From Pseudomonadota bacterium (GTDB lineage: Bacteria > Myxococcota_A > Polyangia > Polyangiales > Polyangiaceae): a stretch of DNA of 17,032 nucleotides. The position numbers and the translations under genes were made by a program. Positions 1-7,869 of this stretch are shown piece by piece (the stretch's first letter is position 1; each line of letters begins with the position of its first letter). The notes under the pieces were generated by a model. The model had not been told where the DNA came from and made no database searches. It was given only the letters and a program-made list of their open reading frames with translations. The stretch is from the NCBI GenBank assembly GCA_023418705.1, contig JAEZYZ010000042.1, forward strand, positions 1 to 17,032, read 5' to 3'.

Positions 1-1324
1 CCTCCGAACCGAGCGGCGCCTCACCCTCCGAAGGCGCGGCGCGTTCGCTCGGGACGGCGCCCACGGCCTCCGGCGGCATGTCTTCGAGCCACATCGCCCG
101 ACCGCCGTCGATCAACGTGACGCGGAAGGCCGCGAGCAAGGTCGAGCCCGCGATGCCGTCCAGATCCATGTCGAGGCCCTTCTGGATCCGGTCGACCGGA
201 GCGCCGTGCACGCCGGGCACCTGCGGCAGCTCGAACGCGCCGAGGCGCAGCATCGGGAGCACCCCGGTCTTCACGCCTTGCGCGTTCGGCACCGGCTTGA
301 GCTCGTTCACGCCGAAGCCGACCTTTTTCCAGCCCTCGTCGTCGAGCGCCACGGCAAACTGCATCGACGTCTCGACCAGCAGCGACGCGCTCGGCGCCGC
401 CTCCTCGATGCCGAGCGCGGCCTTCAACATCATGCCGCCGCCGCGCACGTAGCTGAGCGGCACCGTCGTGGCGTGCGGGGGCGGCGGCGGCTCGAAGGAC
501 CGCACCACGAACTGCCGCCCGGTGAAGTCCACCGTCGGGTTCAGGTGCCGCAGCAGGTTGACCCCGATCAAAAACTTGATCGGCGCGTTCACCTGACGAG
601 AAATGCCGGACAGATCCTGCGCGAGCGCCGGGACGTCCTTGACCTCGAGCCGCTCGCCGAAGCGCAGCGACACCCAGGACGGCTGATCGCCCCCCGAGGA
701 GTCGACCACCGCCTCCGGGACGCCCGTGGCGATCATACCGAGCGCCGGCTCCCCGTTGAGCTCGAGCGGCACGATCATGGCCGTCGACTGCACCTGGGGC
801 ATCTCCGACACCGCCAACAGGCCGCCCGTCATCCGGAACGGGGTCCGACCCGCGCCGCGGCGCGCCAGCTTGGCCACCTCGGTCGCCCAGGCGTCGTGCA
901 CGTCCGGGTCGGCGAGCAACCGATCGAGCTCGTCCGCCGCCTCTTGAATGCGACCGGAGTACCAGAGCGCCCGGGCGCGCAGCGCGCGCGCTTCGCTGTC
1001 GGTCAGGGTACCGAGGTGCTGCACCGCGCGGTCGTACTCGAGCTGAGCGAGCGCGATACGGGCGGCGAGACGCCGGATCTCCGGCCGCTCGGGATCCACG
1101 CGCAGGGCGTTCTGGACGGACACCTCCGCGTCTTCGAGATCCACCTGGCGATAGCCCGCTTCCGCCCGGTCGTACCAGCGCTTGGCGAGCGCCGGCCACT
1201 CCGGCTCGCTCTGGGTCGCCGCGCCGCAGGCCACCCCGAAGAGGACGAGCGCACACGCGCCCGCCCGCAGCCCCTTGCCTGCCCTGCTCCGCGCCATCAC
1301 GAGGTTCGTTCGCACTGCTGTCAC
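1..1324 (-). CDS. Retropepsin-like aspartyl protease-fold lipoprotein, 3' end cut by window
   Basis: The reading frame stays open to base 1, so the C-terminus is missing. I start it at the GTG at 1322-1324 because GAGGAG (1330-1335) lies 5 nt upstream; the ATG at 1295-1297 is an alternative. Residues 1-33 form a basic, hydrophobic export signal ending at a possible lipidation Cys33 (FGVAC, an imperfect lipobox). Next comes a helical, TPR-like region (about 40-160), then two retropepsin-like halves. The first shows the family's second motif (GVNLLRHLNPTVDF); the second ends GSTLLAAFRVTLID. The catalytic D-T/S-G triplets are altered: ATG at 199-201 and ETS at 318-320. From this I infer a non-catalytic binding or structural protein, probably at the envelope. 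A candidate promoter is TCGACC-N17-TAATGC (minus strand, 1362-1390). The fold assignment is fairly sure; the function is unknown. Confidence 0.72.
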   Translation of the reverse strand, partial: MTAVRTNLVMARSRAGKGLRAGACALVLFGVACGAATQSEPEWPALAKRWYDRAEAGYRQVDLEDAEVSVQNALRVDPERPEIRRLAARIALAQLEYDRAVQHLGTLTDSEARALRARALWYSGRIQEAADELDRLLADPDVHDAWATEVAKLARRGAGRTPFRMTGGLLAVSEMPQVQSTAMIVPLELNGEPALGMIATGVPEAVVDSSGGDQPSWVSLRFGERLEVKDVPALAQDLSGISRQVNAPIKFLIGVNLLRHLNPTVDFTGRQFVVRSFEPPPPPHATTVPLSYVRGGGMMLKAALGIEEAAPSASLLVETSMQFAVALDDEGWKKVGFGVNELKPVPNAQGVKTGVLPMLRLGAFELPQVPGVHGAPVDRIQKGLDMDLDGIAGSTLLAAFRVTLIDGGRAMWLEDMPPEAVGAVPSERAAPSEGEAPLGSE

Positions 1325-1496
1325 CAAAGCTCCTCGGCCGCGTCGCGGGCGGCGCGCGGACGCATTACCCCAATGTGGCGCCGCGGTCGAGCGGGGCGCC
1401 GGTGTGAACCTCGGCGCGCCGCGCGAGGTGGCCGATGTGCGCTGCGGCGATCGACGCGCGCTCTCCGACCACCTCTCGACCGCTGCGATCTCGTGC

Positions 1497-1502
1497 TAAG
1501 CT
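1497..1502 (+). promoter_or_regulatory. Putative -10 box (TAAGCT) of a leaderless HNH transcript
   Basis: TGCTAAGCT resembles an extended -10 element. Its 3' end is 3 nt before GTG 1506 and 6 nt before GTG 1509, the usual -10 to +1 distance for the second GTG. No clear -35 is visible. Support comes mainly from the same arrangement in front of other genes here. Confidence 0.35.
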
Positions 1503-1505
1503 CGG

Positions 1506-2117
1506 GTGGTGGCGGCGAATTCGGCTTCGAGGTCGAACGGTTGCCGGAACGTTCTGGCCCAGCCCGTCCTGCTGCTCAACCGCCACTTCCTTCCGGTCAG
1601 CGTGACGAGCGCCCGGCGCGGCATCCTGCTTTTGTACGGCGGGGCGGCCACGGCGCTCGACGAGCAGGGGGAGATGCACCCGTTCGGCACCTGGAGGTCG
1701 CTGCCGGTGCGCGACACCGACGACGCCCTGCCGATCGTGGGCGGCACCCTGCGCCTGCCGCGGGTGCTGCACCTGCTGCGCTACGAGCGCTCGCCCAGCC
1801 ACAAGGTGCGCCTCACCCGGAAGAACCTGATGCTGCGCGACCAGCACCAATGCCAGTACTGCGGCGCTTGCCCGGCGCTGCGCGAGTTGAACATCGATCA
1901 CGTCCTGCCGCGCTCCCGCGGCGGGGCCGATAGCTGGGAAAACCTCGTGATTTCCTGCCGGAGCTGCAACCTGCGCAAGGGCCGCCGCACGCCGGACGAA
2001 GCGGGCATGCACCTGTTGCGGCGCCCCCAGCGCCCGCGCTGGTCGATGAGCGCCCAAATCGTCATGGCCATGCGCGAGCCCTTCGAAGAGTGGCAGCCCT
2101 TCTTGAAGGCGGGTTGA
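1506..2117 (+). CDS. HNH endonuclease family protein
   Basis: This protein of about 203 residues carries a C-terminal HNH domain. Visible are a zinc-ligating pair CQYC (C116, C119), a second pair CRSC (C151, C154), and the HNH core IDH (H132), N146 (ENL) and N155. The N-terminal part (QPVLLLNRHFLPVSVTSARRG) is typical of a stand-alone HNH family common in Deltaproteobacteria, Myxococcota and Actinobacteria. These are predicted metal-dependent nucleases with no agreed physiological role. There is no phage, intron or restriction partner beside it, so I infer a chromosomal gene. No Shine-Dalgarno is visible. A TAAGCT box at 1497-1502 would put the transcript start at about 1509, where an in-frame GTG follows the GTG at 1506, so the true start may be 1509 or further downstream. 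Confidence 0.85.
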   Translation: MVAANSASRSNGCRNVLAQPVLLLNRHFLPVSVTSARRGILLLYGGAATALDEQGEMHPFGTWRSLPVRDTDDALPIVGGTLRLPRVLHLLRYERSPSHKVRLTRKNLMLRDQHQCQYCGACPALRELNIDHVLPRSRGGADSWENLVISCRSCNLRKGRRTPDEAGMHLLRRPQRPRWSMSAQIVMAMREPFEEWQPFLKAG

Positions 2118-2166
2118 CCCAAATTCCCCGTGCCCGGGGGCGCCTTCTCACGCCGGGCAAACGGTG

Positions 2167-2172
2167 TAAACT
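2167..2172 (+). promoter_or_regulatory. Putative -10 box (TAAACT) of a leaderless lipoprotein transcript
   Basis: TGTAAACT is followed by 7 nt and then the ATG at 2180, so transcription is predicted to start on or next to the start codon. There is no Shine-Dalgarno between the two. It lies 50 bp after the HNH stop codon, suggesting the lipoprotein gene has its own promoter. Confidence 0.4.
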
Positions 2173-2179
2173 GCTGCCC

Positions 2180-2722
2180 ATGCAGATCTGCAGCTACGCG
2201 AGCCTGGGCGCGGCCCTCACCCTCGGGGTTGCGCTCGCCTTCTCGGCCTGTGCGTCGCAACCGACCCCGGAGCCCGCCAGCGCCGCGGAACCCGCCGACG
2301 CATTCGACGAATCGGCGGCCGACATGCCGGAGGAGCCGGTCGATGAGGCGGCCCAGGCGAGCGGCGACAGCGAGTCGATGGCGGTGGAGGGCGCCGAGGC
2401 AGGACCCGCCGACGAAGGCGGCGACACCGGCCGGAGCCTCGCCGAGATCCAGCAGATCGTCAAAGCCCACCGCCAGCCCGTGCGCGATTGCTACGAGAAG
2501 GCCGAAAAGGAGCTGCCCGGGCTCAAGGGGGATCTGACCATCAACTTCGTGATCAAGCCCGACGGGAGCGTGAAGGAGGCGAGCGTCAACCAAGAGCGCA
2601 CGACGCTGAAGTCTCCGGCCGTCTCCAGCTGCGCGATCGACGTCATCAAGGGCCTGAAGTTCCCTGCCGACGAGCGCGGCATGGAGACGACCGTCAACTA
2701 CCCGTACAACTTCAATCCCTGA
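2180..2722 (+). CDS. Lipoprotein with AgmX/PglI-type C-terminal domain
   Basis: This 180-residue protein begins with a lipoprotein signal (residues 1-24, lipidation Cys24 in AFSAC). An acidic Glu/Ala/Pro-rich linker follows (about 25-85). From about residue 93 there is a C-terminal domain of the AgmX/PglI type seen in myxobacterial motility and TonB-like proteins: AHRQPVRDCYEKA, then LTINFVIKPDGSVKEASV, then SSCAIDVIKGLKFP. The two conserved cysteines (C104, C151) could form a disulfide. In this family the domain recalls the TonB C-terminus, so I infer a role in the periplasm or at the outer membrane. The upstream in-frame extension to 2090 lacks a signal peptide start, so ATG 2180 is preferred. 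It lies downstream of the HNH gene on the same strand and is followed by a strong hairpin. Confidence 0.85.
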   Translation: MQICSYASLGAALTLGVALAFSACASQPTPEPASAAEPADAFDESAADMPEEPVDEAAQASGDSESMAVEGAEAGPADEGGDTGRSLAEIQQIVKAHRQPVRDCYEKAEKELPGLKGDLTINFVIKPDGSVKEASVNQERTTLKSPAVSSCAIDVIKGLKFPADERGMETTVNYPYNFNP

Positions 2723-2734
2723 CCGCCGCGTCAT

Positions 2735-2764
2735 GGCGCGCGTGACGGGTGGTTCACGCGCGCC
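2735..2764 (+). terminator. GC-rich stem-loop after the AgmX/PglI-type lipoprotein gene
   Basis: A perfect 11-bp stem (GGCGCGCGTGA, 2735-2745, with TCACGCGCGCC, 2754-2764) with an 8-nt loop begins 12 nt after the stop codon. There is no T-run after it, so it may be a hairpin-only terminator or a 3'-end stabiliser. The rest of the 290-bp gap to 3013 shows no convincing gene. Confidence 0.5.
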
Positions 2765-2973
2765 CGCGGAGCGACGAGCGCGCCGAGGGCCACCCGCGCT
2801 TCGAGAAGCTCCTGGACGTCTCTTTCTTTGGGTGGACCTCTGGGCGGAAACGCTGGCGGGCCGGGCGGCTCCAAGCGGGCTCCCCGCCGTGCTCGATCGG
2901 AGGTTGTGCGCTATCCCTGCACGGGCGTGCCTGCTCGCGGGGGCGTCGCCGCGCCCGTTGGTACGGCGGATGC

Positions 2974-2979
2974 TAGCGT
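2974..2979 (+). promoter_or_regulatory. Possible extended -10 (TAGCGT) upstream of the RND exporter
   Basis: TGCTAGCGT has the same form as the -10-like boxes of neighbouring genes. It would give a leader of about 27 nt before ATG 3013; no Shine-Dalgarno is seen in that leader. No good -35 is visible. Confidence 0.28.
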
Positions 2980-3012
2980 CCGCCGGCAAACACGAGCCCC
3001 CACCAGCCCCTG

Positions 3013-5613
3013 ATGCGTCGAACGTTCCTTCATCACCTGCTGCAGCGCCTCGCGCGCGTTCAGACCGAGCGGCCCTGGTTGGTCGTGCTGCTGGTCGCGC
3101 TCACCCTGCTGCCCGCCGGCTACGCCGCCTCGCGCCTGGAGCTCCGCACCGCCTTCAGCGAGCTCTTGCCGACCGAGAAGCCGAGTGTCGTCGAATTGCA
3201 ACGTGTGAAGGAGCGGCTCTCCGCGGCGTCCACACTGACCGTCACGGCGGAGGGACGCGACGCCGAGTCGCTCAAGCGCTTCGTGGACGCCGTGGCGCCT
3301 CGGCTCCGAGCGCTCCCGCCCGAGCTGGTCACCTCGGTGGACGACGGCACGCGCGAGGTGCAGCGGTTCTTCGAGCAGAACAAACACCTGTACGCGGATC
3401 TCGAGGACATCCGCGCGCTGCATTCGGAGGTGCTGGCGCGCTACGATCATGAGGTCGGCAAGGCGGCCGGCTTCGACCTGGGGCTCGATCTCGAAGACGA
3501 ACAGGAGGCCCCGCCAGAGCTGACGGCCGAGTCGCTGGAGCAGCGTTTCGCCAAGAAGATCGAAGAGGCCAAGCGCATGACGCCTGGCCTCGACGGCTAC
3601 TACATCGGCGAAAACGGCAAGTTTGCCGCCATCCTGGTGCGCACACCGCTCAGCAGCGCCGCCCAAGAAGCCTTCGAGCTGAAGCAGCGCATCGAGGCGA
3701 TCGTCGACGAGGTGAACCCGAAGAGCTGGGACCCGACGCTCACCGTCGGCTACACCGGCAACCTCATCACCAGCGCCGAGCAACACCGCGCCATCACCCA
3801 GGACCTGATGGAGGTCGGGATGTGGGGCGTCGGGATGATCTTGGGCGTGGTGTTCTTGTTCTTTTTGCGAGTCCGCACGCTGTTCGCGATGGCCATCACG
3901 ATCGCCGTCGGGTGCTTGTGGTCGTTCGCGTTCGCCGAGCTGACGGTCGGCTACCTCAACACCGCGACCGGATTTCTGGTCAGCATCATCGCGGGCAACG
4001 GCATCAACTTCGGCATCATCTACATGGCCCGCTTCATCGAGGCGCGCCGCGAGGAGCGCCTGCCGGTCCGCGACGCCATCCGGGTGGCGCACGCCGACAC
4101 CCACACCGCGACGCTCGCCGCGGCGGGCGCCGCGATGGTGGCGTACGGCTCGCTCGCGATCACCGATTTCCACGGCTTCAAGCACTTCGGCATCATCGGC
4201 GGCACCGGCATGATGCTGTGCTGGGCGGCCACCTACCTCACGCTGCCCGCCGTGCTGGTGATCAGCGAGCGCTACCTGCCGATGTTCCGCCGTGAGTCGG
4301 GCTGGCGCTACAAGCTCCGGGGGCTCTACGGCTATCCGTTCGCGCTCCTGGCGCGGCGCTTCCCCAAGGTGGTGGCGATCGTGGGTGTCCTGACCGGCGT
4401 CGCGGCCGCGGCGCTGACCGTGCGCTACTTCGCCGACGATCCAATGGACTACGATCTGGCGAACGTCCGCAACGAGCGCCTCGATCCCACCTCCGCGGGG
4501 CTGCTCTCCACGCGCGTCGACAGGATCGTCGGCCGGCTCGGCCAGGACGGTCGCGCCATCCTCACCGACCGCCTGGACCAGGTGAAGCCGCTGGTCGCCG
4601 AGCTCGAAAAGCGGCGTGACGAGGCCCCGCCCGATCGCAAGCCCTTTCAGAGGGTCGTCAGCATCTACGACCTGCTCCCCCAGCAGCAGACCGAGAAGCT
4701 CGAGCTCTTGGCCGAGATCCAGGACCGGCTCGAGCGTGCGCGCGAGCGCGGTTTCGTCACCGCCGAGCAGTACCGGAAGATCGAGCCCCACCTGCCGGAG
4801 AAGCTCGAGCCGATCGAGATCGCCGATCTGCCCGAGCAGGTGGCGCGCGCGTTCACCGAAAAAGACGGGACCCGCGGGCGCATCCTGTACATCGTGCCGA
4901 CCGAGGGGCGCAGCATGTACGATGCGCGCTACCTCCTGGACTGGGCCGACAGCTTCCGCGAGGTGACCCTCCCGAACGGCGAGCTGATCCGCGGCACCGG
5001 TGATCCGGTGATCTTTGCCGACATGCTGATCAACGTGGCCGAGGACGCGCCGCAGGCGATCCTCGTGAGCCTGCTCGGCACGATCGCGGTGGTCCTGGCC
5101 GCCTTCCGCGGGCGCGCCGCGGGCTGGGCGGCGCTCGCCACCCTGCTGCTCGGGATGGTTTGGCTGGTGGCGTTCTTGGCGCTGTTCGACATCAAGCTGA
5201 ACTTTCTGAACTTCGTCGTCTTGCCCATCGGCATCGGAATCGGCGCCGACTACATCATCAACGTCCTGAAGCGCCGGCAGATCGCCGGTGACCAGCAGTT
5301 GTTCCGCGTCCTGGTCGAGACGGGCGGCGCGGTGGTGCTCTGCTCGCTGACCACGGTGGTTGGCTACCTGGCGCTGCTCATGTCGATCAACCGCGCCGTG
5401 AAGAGCTTCGGCCTGGCGGCGGCGGTCTCCGAGCTGACGACCGTGTTGGCGGCCGTCCTGGTGCTGCCCGCGGTGTTGTTCTGGATGGCCAAGAAGCCGC
5501 CGCGCCCTCGCGCGGAGTCGGCCGTCGATCTGCGCACCTACGAGCGGCTGACGCCGCCGCCCCCCGCCGACCCCGTGCCAGCGCCTCCGCCGAGCACGCC
5601 GCCAGCGGCCTGA
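3013..5613 (+). CDS. RND superfamily (MMPL/HpnN-like) exporter
   Basis: This 866-residue inner-membrane protein has the duplicated RND layout: TM1 (about 21-42), periplasmic domain 1 (43-262), a TM block (about 265-423), TM7 (about 453-473), periplasmic domain 2 (474-678) and a second TM block (about 680-830). A Pro-rich cytoplasmic tail ends the protein. The length fits the MMPL/HpnN group, which moves lipids or other hydrophobic molecules using proton-motive force. The TM10-type motif GIGIGADYIINVLKRR keeps the Asp-Tyr pair expected for the proton relay. The matching TM4-type motif reads GNGINFGIIYMARF, with Asn-Phe in place of Asp-Tyr. No membrane-fusion or outer-membrane partner is adjacent. 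The substrate cannot be read from the sequence; hopanoid or other lipid export is only a family-based guess. Confidence 0.9.
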   Translation: MRRTFLHHLLQRLARVQTERPWLVVLLVALTLLPAGYAASRLELRTAFSELLPTEKPSVVELQRVKERLSAASTLTVTAEGRDAESLKRFVDAVAPRLRALPPELVTSVDDGTREVQRFFEQNKHLYADLEDIRALHSEVLARYDHEVGKAAGFDLGLDLEDEQEAPPELTAESLEQRFAKKIEEAKRMTPGLDGYYIGENGKFAAILVRTPLSSAAQEAFELKQRIEAIVDEVNPKSWDPTLTVGYTGNLITSAEQHRAITQDLMEVGMWGVGMILGVVFLFFLRVRTLFAMAITIAVGCLWSFAFAELTVGYLNTATGFLVSIIAGNGINFGIIYMARFIEARREERLPVRDAIRVAHADTHTATLAAAGAAMVAYGSLAITDFHGFKHFGIIGGTGMMLCWAATYLTLPAVLVISERYLPMFRRESGWRYKLRGLYGYPFALLARRFPKVVAIVGVLTGVAAAALTVRYFADDPMDYDLANVRNERLDPTSAGLLSTRVDRIVGRLGQDGRAILTDRLDQVKPLVAELEKRRDEAPPDRKPFQRVVSIYDLLPQQQTEKLELLAEIQDRLERARERGFVTAEQYRKIEPHLPEKLEPIEIADLPEQVARAFTEKDGTRGRILYIVPTEGRSMYDARYLLDWADSFREVTLPNGELIRGTGDPVIFADMLINVAEDAPQAILVSLLGTIAVVLAAFRGRAAGWAALATLLLGMVWLVAFLALFDIKLNFLNFVVLPIGIGIGADYIINVLKRRQIAGDQQLFRVLVETGGAVVLCSLTTVVGYLALLMSINRAVKSFGLAAAVSELTTVLAAVLVLPAVLFWMAKKPPRPRAESAVDLRTYERLTPPPPADPVPAPPPSTPPAA

Positions 5614-5728
5614 AGCTTCCCGCGCGCCGTCTGACACGCCGCCCCAGCGAGCAAATCGGCCGCCGCCCGGGCACGATCGAGCGTGGCGTCCGGCGCGGGC
5701 GCCCCGCGCGCGCCCGGAGCCTTTCGTG

Positions 5729-5735
5729 TAAGACT
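5729..5735 (+). promoter_or_regulatory. Putative -10-like box (TAAGACT) before the 542-residue protein gene
   Basis: TGTAAGACT ends 8 nt before the ATG at 5744, and no Shine-Dalgarno lies between them. The spacing matches the other proposed leaderless starts in this window. The upstream 130-bp gap is GC-rich with no other recognisable signal. Confidence 0.33.
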
Positions 5736-5743
5736 TCCGGCCC

Positions 5744-7372
5744 ATGACCGACAGCCTCGGTGCCCGGCGCGCGTCCGAGAGCCGCGCGCCCCAGAGGTCC
5801 CCCTCCGGCGAGCAGGACGCCTACAGCGCGCTGCTCAGCCGCACGCGGGGGCTGTTGCCCGAGGAGCGAGCGGCCCGCGACGCCTGGTTTCACCGGCTCG
5901 AGCTCGAAGGCAAGGACGACACCCTGTTCGAGCTCGAGGTGCTGCTGAAGGCAGCGGCCTGCTTCGCCAACCCGCGCAATCACACCGGCGCCGCGCGGCG
6001 CGCCAATCGGGTGGCGCTCGACTTCAAGCCGGCCGCGACGGCGTTCCGCGACGGCATCGAGCGGGCGATCTCGCTGTGCCAGCAGCTGCTCGGCGAGCGG
6101 GATCGCGCCTTCACCTTCCACCGCTACCTCGAGACCGTGCTGCCCGAGGACAGCGCGCGCCATCGCCTGTTGCGCGAGGCGGACGCACAGAGCGGTCCGG
6201 AGGAGAGCCTGATGATGCTCCGGCACGCCTTCACGAGCACGCTCGAGGTCGTCGAAGGCGTGCTCCGGGCGCCACGGGTGCCGTTTCGGACGTTCTATGC
6301 CGTGCTCTCGCTGGTGCAGCGCGAGGTGGGCCGCAACGTCTACTTCAACCCGCTCACGGCGCTCGAGTTTCGCCCGGAGTTCGACCGCATCAAGTCGGCG
6401 CAGGTGCTCGAGCTCATCCGCGCCGTGCCCGGTGACGAGACCCACCGGCTGGTGGCGCTCACCTTCCTGTCGCTGTTTCGGATGTTGCGGTACCTGAAGC
6501 TGCTCGAGCGCATCGCCGCCGAGGGGGGCCCACGGCGCGGCCGCAGCGTGGGCCCCGGCCACCTGGTGCTCAGCGTGCTGCGCTCGGACGCGCGCGCCCT
6601 GAGCACCCACTTGAGCGGCCAGGCCGGCGCGCGCCTCGCGGCCAGCTTCACGCGCGACGTGCTCGACGTCCCGGCGTCTCGAATCCGCGAGCGGGCGCCG
6701 TCGCTGCGCGCCGCGGGTCACCGGCTGGTGGGCGTGCGGAGCGCCCTGGAGGGCGTGGCGGGCAACCTGCGGCTCGAGATGCGTCGCGCCTTCGAGCACG
6801 ATTTGCCGCCGCTCGAGGGCCGCGGCAGCGACGCGCAGTTTCGCATCGCGGTCGCCAACGTGGTGCGCAACCTGCGCCCGGCGCTGCAAAACTCCGTGCT
6901 GTTCTTGGGCCGCTCGCTGGGAGCGCGCCTGGACGAAGGCGGCGTCTTCGACGATCAGGCCGCGCGCCGCGAGACGAGCGATCGGCTGCGGCGGGATGTC
7001 TGGATGTTCGCTCAGATCGTGCGCGCCTTCTCCACCAAGGCGCAGCACTCACCGGCCGAGGACACCTGGACGGCGGTCTACAGCTTCCAGTATGTGCGCG
7101 AGTTTCTCGCGTACTTTCGATCGATGGGCTACCCGCTGCTGCGGGCCACCGACTACCCCCGCTTCGACGCCTTCATCAGCGCGATGGCGCGCCTGCAGGA
7201 CACCGACCTGGTCGATCCGCAGCGGCTGGAGGACGCGATCGACGAGTGCGTCGCCTTCCACGGCTTTCTGCTGCAGCTCTTCGACGACATTTCGAGCCGC
7301 GAAGAGCTCTCGGGCGTGCCGTTCGACCGCCGCGCGGCGGCGCTGGCGCTGCGGCTGTATCTGGGTGACTGA
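5744..7372 (+). CDS. Conserved-looking large helical protein of unknown function
   Basis: I do not recognise this 542-residue protein. It has no signal peptide, no membrane segment and no obvious catalytic motif, so it is probably cytoplasmic. Most of it reads as amphipathic helices rich in Leu, Arg, Glu and Ala (for example AFRDGIERAISLCQQLLGE, or the Phe/Tyr-rich VYSFQYVREFLAYFRSMGY near the C-terminus). There are a few well-spaced aromatic clusters (TFHRYLETVLP, PFRTFYAVLSLVQ). Third-position GC is strong across the whole frame, which supports a real gene. ATG 5744 is preceded by a -10-like box at leaderless spacing. It is transcribed toward the histone-like gene, with hairpins between them. 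A scaffold or helical-repeat role is possible but unsupported. Confidence 0.8.
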   Translation: MTDSLGARRASESRAPQRSPSGEQDAYSALLSRTRGLLPEERAARDAWFHRLELEGKDDTLFELEVLLKAAACFANPRNHTGAARRANRVALDFKPAATAFRDGIERAISLCQQLLGERDRAFTFHRYLETVLPEDSARHRLLREADAQSGPEESLMMLRHAFTSTLEVVEGVLRAPRVPFRTFYAVLSLVQREVGRNVYFNPLTALEFRPEFDRIKSAQVLELIRAVPGDETHRLVALTFLSLFRMLRYLKLLERIAAEGGPRRGRSVGPGHLVLSVLRSDARALSTHLSGQAGARLAASFTRDVLDVPASRIRERAPSLRAAGHRLVGVRSALEGVAGNLRLEMRRAFEHDLPPLEGRGSDAQFRIAVANVVRNLRPALQNSVLFLGRSLGARLDEGGVFDDQAARRETSDRLRRDVWMFAQIVRAFSTKAQHSPAEDTWTAVYSFQYVREFLAYFRSMGYPLLRATDYPRFDAFISAMARLQDTDLVDPQRLEDAIDECVAFHGFLLQLFDDISSREELSGVPFDRRAAALALRLYLGD

Positions 7373-7452
7373 GCCGCGCCAGGCCCAAGGACGCGAAGAT
7401 CACTTCGGCGGCGGCCTGGCGGGTGAGCGAGCGGTCGGACGGCCGAAATGGC

Positions 7453-7478
7453 TTCGGCGGGCACCGAGGCCCGCCGAA
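7453..7478. terminator. Perfect 10-bp hairpin between convergent genes
   Basis: TTCGGCGGGC (7453-7462) and GCCCGCCGAA (7469-7478) pair perfectly around a 6-nt loop, between the convergent genes ending at 7372 and 7531. A second, mutually exclusive hairpin uses GCCGAA (7442-7447) with TTCGGC (7453-7458). Neither strand has a good T-run, so termination here would be atypical; the placement suits a bidirectional terminator. Confidence 0.45.
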
Positions 7479-7530
7479 ACGTCGAACTTTCGCGGAGGCC
7501 GCTCGGAACCGCGGCGCCCGCCTTTCGGGA

Positions 7531-7722
7531 TCAGGCCTTCTTGGCGGCCTTCTTGCGGCCACCGCGCTTGGCGACCTTCTTCTTGGCGGCCTTCTTCTTG
7601 GTCCCGCGCTTGGCGGCCTTCTTCTTGGTTCCGCGCTTGGTGGTGCGCTTCTTGGCAACCTTGGGCGCCTTCTTGGCGGCGGGCTTCCGTGCTGACTTCG
7701 TCTTGGTCTTCTTAGCGGCCAT
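7531..7722 (-). CDS. Histone H1-like Lys/Ala-rich DNA-binding protein
   Basis: This 63-residue, extremely basic protein is built almost entirely of Lys, Ala, Arg, Thr, Gly and Val in AAKK/KRGTKKKAAK-type repeats, like the C-terminal tail of histone H1 and bacterial H1-like proteins. It very probably coats or compacts DNA. The repeats are also visible in the DNA, so the gene may vary in length between strains. The start is set at ATG 7722 because GGAGG (7730-7734) then sits 7 nt upstream; from the ATG at 7728 the spacing would be only 1 nt. A near-consensus promoter lies 60-90 nt upstream in an AT-rich island, pointing to high expression. It converges on the 542-residue protein gene. Confidence 0.85.
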   Translation of the reverse strand: MAAKKTKTKSARKPAAKKAPKVAKKRTTKRGTKKKAAKRGTKKKAAKKKVAKRGGRKKAAKKA

Positions 7723-7783
7723 TTGCATGCCTCCATGAGTCGGAATCGGACATCGAAGCCCATCCCGATGGTATGTTGCAAGA

Positions 7784-7813
7784 CGTATATTGCCACCTAT
7801 TGTGATGTGTCAA
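7784..7813 (-). promoter_or_regulatory. Strong sigma70-type promoter of the histone H1-like gene
   Basis: On the minus strand, TTGACA (7808-7813) and TATACG (7784-7789) are 18 bp apart. A T-tract (7816-7821 on the plus strand reads as A6) lies directly upstream of the -35 and resembles an UP element. The predicted transcript start near 7777 gives a leader of about 55 nt. The island 7764-7840 is strikingly AT-rich against the GC-rich background. Confidence 0.75.
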
Positions 7814-7869
7814 CGAAAAAAGTGCAGGCCCTTTTTTTCCCCTGCCGCCAGACCGATGGATCGCTTCGC

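Noticed and set aside
206..1933. Long plus-strand open frame (575 codons) across the first gene and into the HNH gene
   Set aside because: It is antisense to the retropepsin-like gene and out of frame with the HNH gene; the His/Arg/Gly-rich translation is typical of a GC-rich shadow frame.
1506..2117. HNH gene as part of a mobile intron or restriction system
   Set aside because: No intron boundaries or reverse transcriptase, and the only methyltransferase is about 10 kb away; family members usually stand alone.
2723..3012. Small genes in the 290-bp gap (for example 2749-2976)
   Set aside because: Composition and lack of a ribosome site do not support coding; only a terminator-like hairpin and a -10-like box are seen.
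2911..5745. 944-codon minus-strand open frame
   Set aside because: Exact antisense of the RND exporter, with low-complexity Arg/Gly/His composition; the plus strand gives a clear 12-helix transporter.
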